From the NCBI GenBank assembly GCA_900754515.1, contig CAAEDD010000122.1, forward strand, positions 1 to 7,738: DNA of 7,738 nt, given 5' to 3'. The notes below the pieces were generated by a model. That model was not told the DNA's origin. It saw only the letters and a program-made list of their open reading frames with translations, and searched no databases. This document shows, in pieces, positions 5,913 through 7,738 of this stretch (within the stretch, counting starts at the first letter, position 1; each line of letters opens with the position of its first letter). Source of the DNA: an uncultured Oscillospiraceae bacterium (GTDB lineage: Bacteria > Bacillota > Clostridia > Oscillospirales > Oscillospiraceae). The position numbers and the translations under genes are program-made.

Positions 5913-6027
5913 GTAAATTCTCCGTTCTGCCGCCCTTGTCGACCTTGTACCCGCTGAGCCCCGGCGGCCCGGGCAGATGGCGCAGTCTCCCCTGCAATGT
6001 CAGAGGGTGAAGCATAGGTCATACTGA
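5913..6027 (-). other. Leader of the thiI-cinA mRNA with hairpin and small open frame
   Basis: From the predicted start near 6027 to the thiI ATG there are about 115 nt, much more GC-rich than the promoter zone. An imperfect hairpin spans 5954-5976 (CTG/CAG and CCCGG/CCGGG pairs, 3-nt bulge, 4-nt loop) with no T-run. On the same strand an open frame of 37 codons begins at ATG 6022-6020 and its TGA (5911-5909) overlaps the thiI ATG. It has no visible ribosome binding site and would start only about 5 nt into the transcript. No TPP riboswitch core or T-box sequence was recognised. Function is open. Confidence 0.4.
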
Positions 6028-6033
6028 AAATTT

Positions 6034-6062
6034 ATTTTAGCACAAAAACAGCGCCATTTCCA
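6034..6062 (-). promoter_or_regulatory. Promoter of the thiI-cinA operon (extended -10)
   Basis: The minus strand has -10 TAAAAT (6034-6039) preceded directly by TGC, an extended -10, and a weak -35 TGGAAA (6057-6062) at 17 nt. The predicted start is near 6027. It is the best candidate in the intergenic region for this strand. Confidence 0.55.
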
Positions 6063-6076
6063 TATGTAAGATGCAA

Positions 6077-6086
6077 AAGACGTCTT
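6077..6086. promoter_or_regulatory. Palindrome between divergent promoters
   Basis: AAGACGTCTT is a perfect 10-bp palindrome lying between the two -35 boxes of the thiI promoter and the plus-strand gene promoter. It could be a binding site acting on both, but a palindrome of this size can occur by chance and no regulator is assigned. Confidence 0.25.
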
Positions 6087-6096
6087 AAAGTTTTAC

Positions 6097-6125
6097 TTTA
6101 CATAACGTGGCTCAAGTGTTAGAAT
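6097..6125 (+). promoter_or_regulatory. Sigma-A-type promoter of the zinc-ribbon protein gene
   Basis: The plus strand carries -35 TTTACA (6097-6102) and -10 TAGAAT (6120-6125), each one base from consensus, with an ideal 17-nt spacer. The start is predicted near 6132, about 40 nt before the GTG start codon. TTAGAA (6119-6124) and TTCTAA (6136-6141) form a small inverted repeat across the start region. Confidence 0.7.
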
Positions 6126-6158
6126 AACCATGTGTTTCTAAAGCGAAATTTAAGAATT

Positions 6159-6162
6159 GGAG
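6159..6162 (+). promoter_or_regulatory. Ribosome binding site deciding the GTG start of the zinc-ribbon gene
   Basis: GGAG lies 9 nt before GTG 6172-6174. The more upstream in-frame TTG at 6157-6159 overlaps this site and has nothing suitable before it. The GTG start gives MITYCRNCG, the normal beginning of a zinc-ribbon protein. Confidence 0.65.
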
Positions 6163-6171
6163 TTGATTTCG

Positions 6172-7695
6172 GTGATAACTTACTGCCGTAACTGCGGAGC
6201 AAACCTGGAGCCGGGAGCCACCAGGTGTCGGCGCTGTGGAGCCGAGGTCACTGAGATGCCGGAAGAGGAGCCAAGCTTCTCCCAGACGCTGAAAATTAAA
6301 CTGAGCCATTTTCGCCGCAGCAAGCTGTTCTGGCCGCTGCTCGCCGCTGTACTGGCTCTTCTGGCAATAATCTGTATAGCCGCTGCTTTGGCCTCCCGTC
6401 TGGGAGACAATGAGGCTCCTCCGGTTGCAGAAACGCCTGACGTTTTTATCAGCTCACCTTCTCCCTCCCCGGAGCTCAGCCCTCAGCCTACGCCGACACC
6501 GGATGTAAACTGGGCAGATGTCTATAAAAGTTTTCTTGAAACCGAGCCCGCTGTAAACAGCGCCATGGTTCAGGATGCGGCGGACTACGGCTTTGAAGGC
6601 ATAGTCACGGCAGAGCTTTTCGCTCTGGCAGATGTGAACGCCGATGGAGTGCCTGAGCTTCTGCTGGCCACCAAGCCGGAAAGTCTGCCGGGCTGGAACG
6701 TCACCAACGAGACCGGGTATGCGGTAGAAAACTATATCGTCTGCGGCATAAAGGACGGCCGCATCTCCCCACTTATGTGCGTCAAGGCAGACTATGAGTT
6801 CTATCCCCTGACCATCTCCGTCAACGACAGCTGGATTCTGGAGCTGAGCCACGGTGATTCCGCCAAGCGCAGCATGCTATTCCGTTCCCCTGAGAGTCAG
6901 AGCAATTCCCTCAGTCTGGAATATGAATTTGTAGTCGAGCAGCGCTGCAACAGCTTGGGCGAGTTCTTCGATATGCCCGTAGAATATTATAAGGTCAACG
7001 GCAGCAGTGTCTCCAGCCTTGAATTCATGGAGGAGCTGTTCCCGGAAGGTACCGATACCCTCAACTACTTCCCGATTTATTTTAAGGAGTTGAGCCCCGG
7101 CTGTCTGGACGATTTGCCGGGAGACTGGGAAAGCCGAGAAATACACCAGCTGCGCCGGGAAGACTTCTCAAGGCTCTGGAACATATCCGGCTCCGGACAG
7201 ATAAGCAAGGAAGCTGCGGATATACTGCCCTATATAAGTGACCCCTACTGTATATCCGTAACCAATGAAGATATGGCTTCTGTAATGGTAATCGGCATAG
7301 ACCCGTCCAGCGGCTGGGAATATGTACGTTCCATTGAGGTTTTGTCGGTGAGCGTGGAGGGTGCAGATGCCTGGATCCACTCTGCCGGTACCGATGGCCT
7401 GCCCGAGGGACAAATTTATGAATATGTGGTTGGACTATCGTTCCTTGACGAGGCGAACTGGAACTACACCGTGTGTTCCCAAATCAAGCTCAGCCTTTAC
7501 GACGGCTCAGAGATTACCAAAACCTTTTATATACAGGCCCCGGCAACAGCTGAATCCCTCGCCGCCGATACAGGCTCCCAGGCTTCCGCTGCCGATGTTG
7601 CTCCTGAAACTTCTGCCGCCGGAACCGGACTTGAGCCCTCCGACGCAACGGGCGCTGAAACACCCACGGATACTGCTCAGCTGCCCACTGAATGA
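6172..7695 (+). CDS. Zinc-ribbon, single-pass membrane protein with large extracytoplasmic domain
   Basis: A 507-residue protein without a named function. Residues 4-26 form a zinc ribbon (C5, C8, C19, C22 in CxxC pairs) at the cytosolic N-terminus. A basic stretch (41-51) precedes one membrane segment (about 52-74), placing the rest outside. A Ser/Pro/Thr stalk (about 94-111) leads into the external part. There DVNADGVPEL (154-163) is an EF-hand-like calcium loop, common in clostridial surface proteins with 'D-DGxPEL' repeats. Six cysteines lie outside (about 191, 203, 259, 311, 360, 435). The last 50 residues are an Ala/Thr/Glu/Pro-rich, probably disordered tail with no sorting signal. GTG 6172 is chosen as start. 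It is divergent from thiI and has its own promoter. An A-run plus GC-rich sequence at the window's right end may be the first arm of a terminator. A role as surface sensor or wall-associated protein is a guess. Confidence 0.9.
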   Translation: MITYCRNCGANLEPGATRCRRCGAEVTEMPEEEPSFSQTLKIKLSHFRRSKLFWPLLAAVLALLAIICIAAALASRLGDNEAPPVAETPDVFISSPSPSPELSPQPTPTPDVNWADVYKSFLETEPAVNSAMVQDAADYGFEGIVTAELFALADVNADGVPELLLATKPESLPGWNVTNETGYAVENYIVCGIKDGRISPLMCVKADYEFYPLTISVNDSWILELSHGDSAKRSMLFRSPESQSNSLSLEYEFVVEQRCNSLGEFFDMPVEYYKVNGSSVSSLEFMEELFPEGTDTLNYFPIYFKELSPGCLDDLPGDWESREIHQLRREDFSRLWNISGSGQISKEAADILPYISDPYCISVTNEDMASVMVIGIDPSSGWEYVRSIEVLSVSVEGADAWIHSAGTDGLPEGQIYEYVVGLSFLDEANWNYTVCSQIKLSLYDGSEITKTFYIQAPATAESLAADTGSQASAADVAPETSAAGTGLEPSDATGAETPTDTAQLPTE

Positions 7696-7738
7696 TATAT
7701 CTGGGATATTGAATAATGTATAAAAATACCGCCTGCCG

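Noticed and set aside
4632..5957. Plus-strand open frames opposite thiI (4632-5360, 5427-5957)
   Set aside because: They lie opposite a full-length ThiI with intact motifs, and their translations are His/Gly/Leu-rich shadow-type sequence.
5913..6027. TPP riboswitch upstream of thiI
   Set aside because: The conserved CTGAGA and related core sequences were not found on the minus strand.
6112..7413. Minus-strand open frames within the zinc-ribbon gene
   Set aside because: They are short, mutually disconnected and opposite a coherent membrane protein with promoter and ribosome binding site.
7722..7738. Terminator after the zinc-ribbon gene
   Set aside because: An A-run followed by ACCGCCTGCCG could be the first arm, but the window ends before a second arm can be seen.

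Overview
The window looks like chromosomal DNA from an anaerobic Gram-positive of the Clostridia, most likely Oscillospiraceae/Ruminococcaceae-type. The basis is protein style: a YtrA-type GntR regulator beside a BcrA/YtrB-like ABC ATPase, a rhodanese-less ThiI, an ECF sigma factor with a large membrane-anchored partner, a lipoprotein with a Pro/Thr/Glu linker and a zinc-ribbon single-pass surface protein. Strong GGAGG-type ribosome binding sites, GC-rich codon use and AT-rich intergenic promoters agree. The genus is an inference. No tRNA, rRNA, CRISPR array, insertion sequence or phage gene was seen.

Layout. Everything from 1 to about 6060 is read on the minus strand; one gene from 6172 is read on the plus strand. 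From right to left on the minus strand: (a) a two-gene operon thiI-cinA (5912 to 3473), with an 8-nt overlap, a predicted extended -10 promoter at 6034-6062, a leader of about 115 nt, and a terminator at 3431-3462; (b) an ECF sigma gene and its membrane-bound partner (3341 to 1562), also overlapping by 8 nt, with only a tentative ECF-type promoter and no clear terminator; (c) a small lipoprotein gene (1424 to 948) with its own strong sigma-A-like promoter (TTGACC-17-TATACT) and a terminator at 900-931; (d) a GntR/YtrA regulator overlapping an ABC-transporter ATPase by ATGA, with a TTGACT-17-TATACT promoter whose start point is covered by the palindrome TGTATTAATACA. The ATPase runs off the left edge, so its C-terminal half and any permease are not visible.

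Divergent from thiI is a plus-strand gene (6172-7695) for a 507-residue protein: N-terminal zinc ribbon, one membrane segment, Pro-rich stalk, large unrecognised extracytoplasmic part with an EF-hand-like loop and six cysteines, and an Ala/Thr/Glu-rich tail. The two divergent promoters have their -35 boxes about 35 bp apart.

How the genes work together. The sigma/anti-sigma pair, the lipoprotein and the GntR-ABC pair are all envelope-facing or envelope-stress-type modules, but no shared operator ties them together. ThiI and CinA are housekeeping (thiolation of tRNA/thiamin precursor; NMN salvage and nucleotide-pyrophosphatase-type activity). In three genes the in-frame codon that extends the reading frame furthest lies inside the Shine-Dalgarno sequence, so start sites were moved downstream; for the GntR gene this leaves a rare CTG start.
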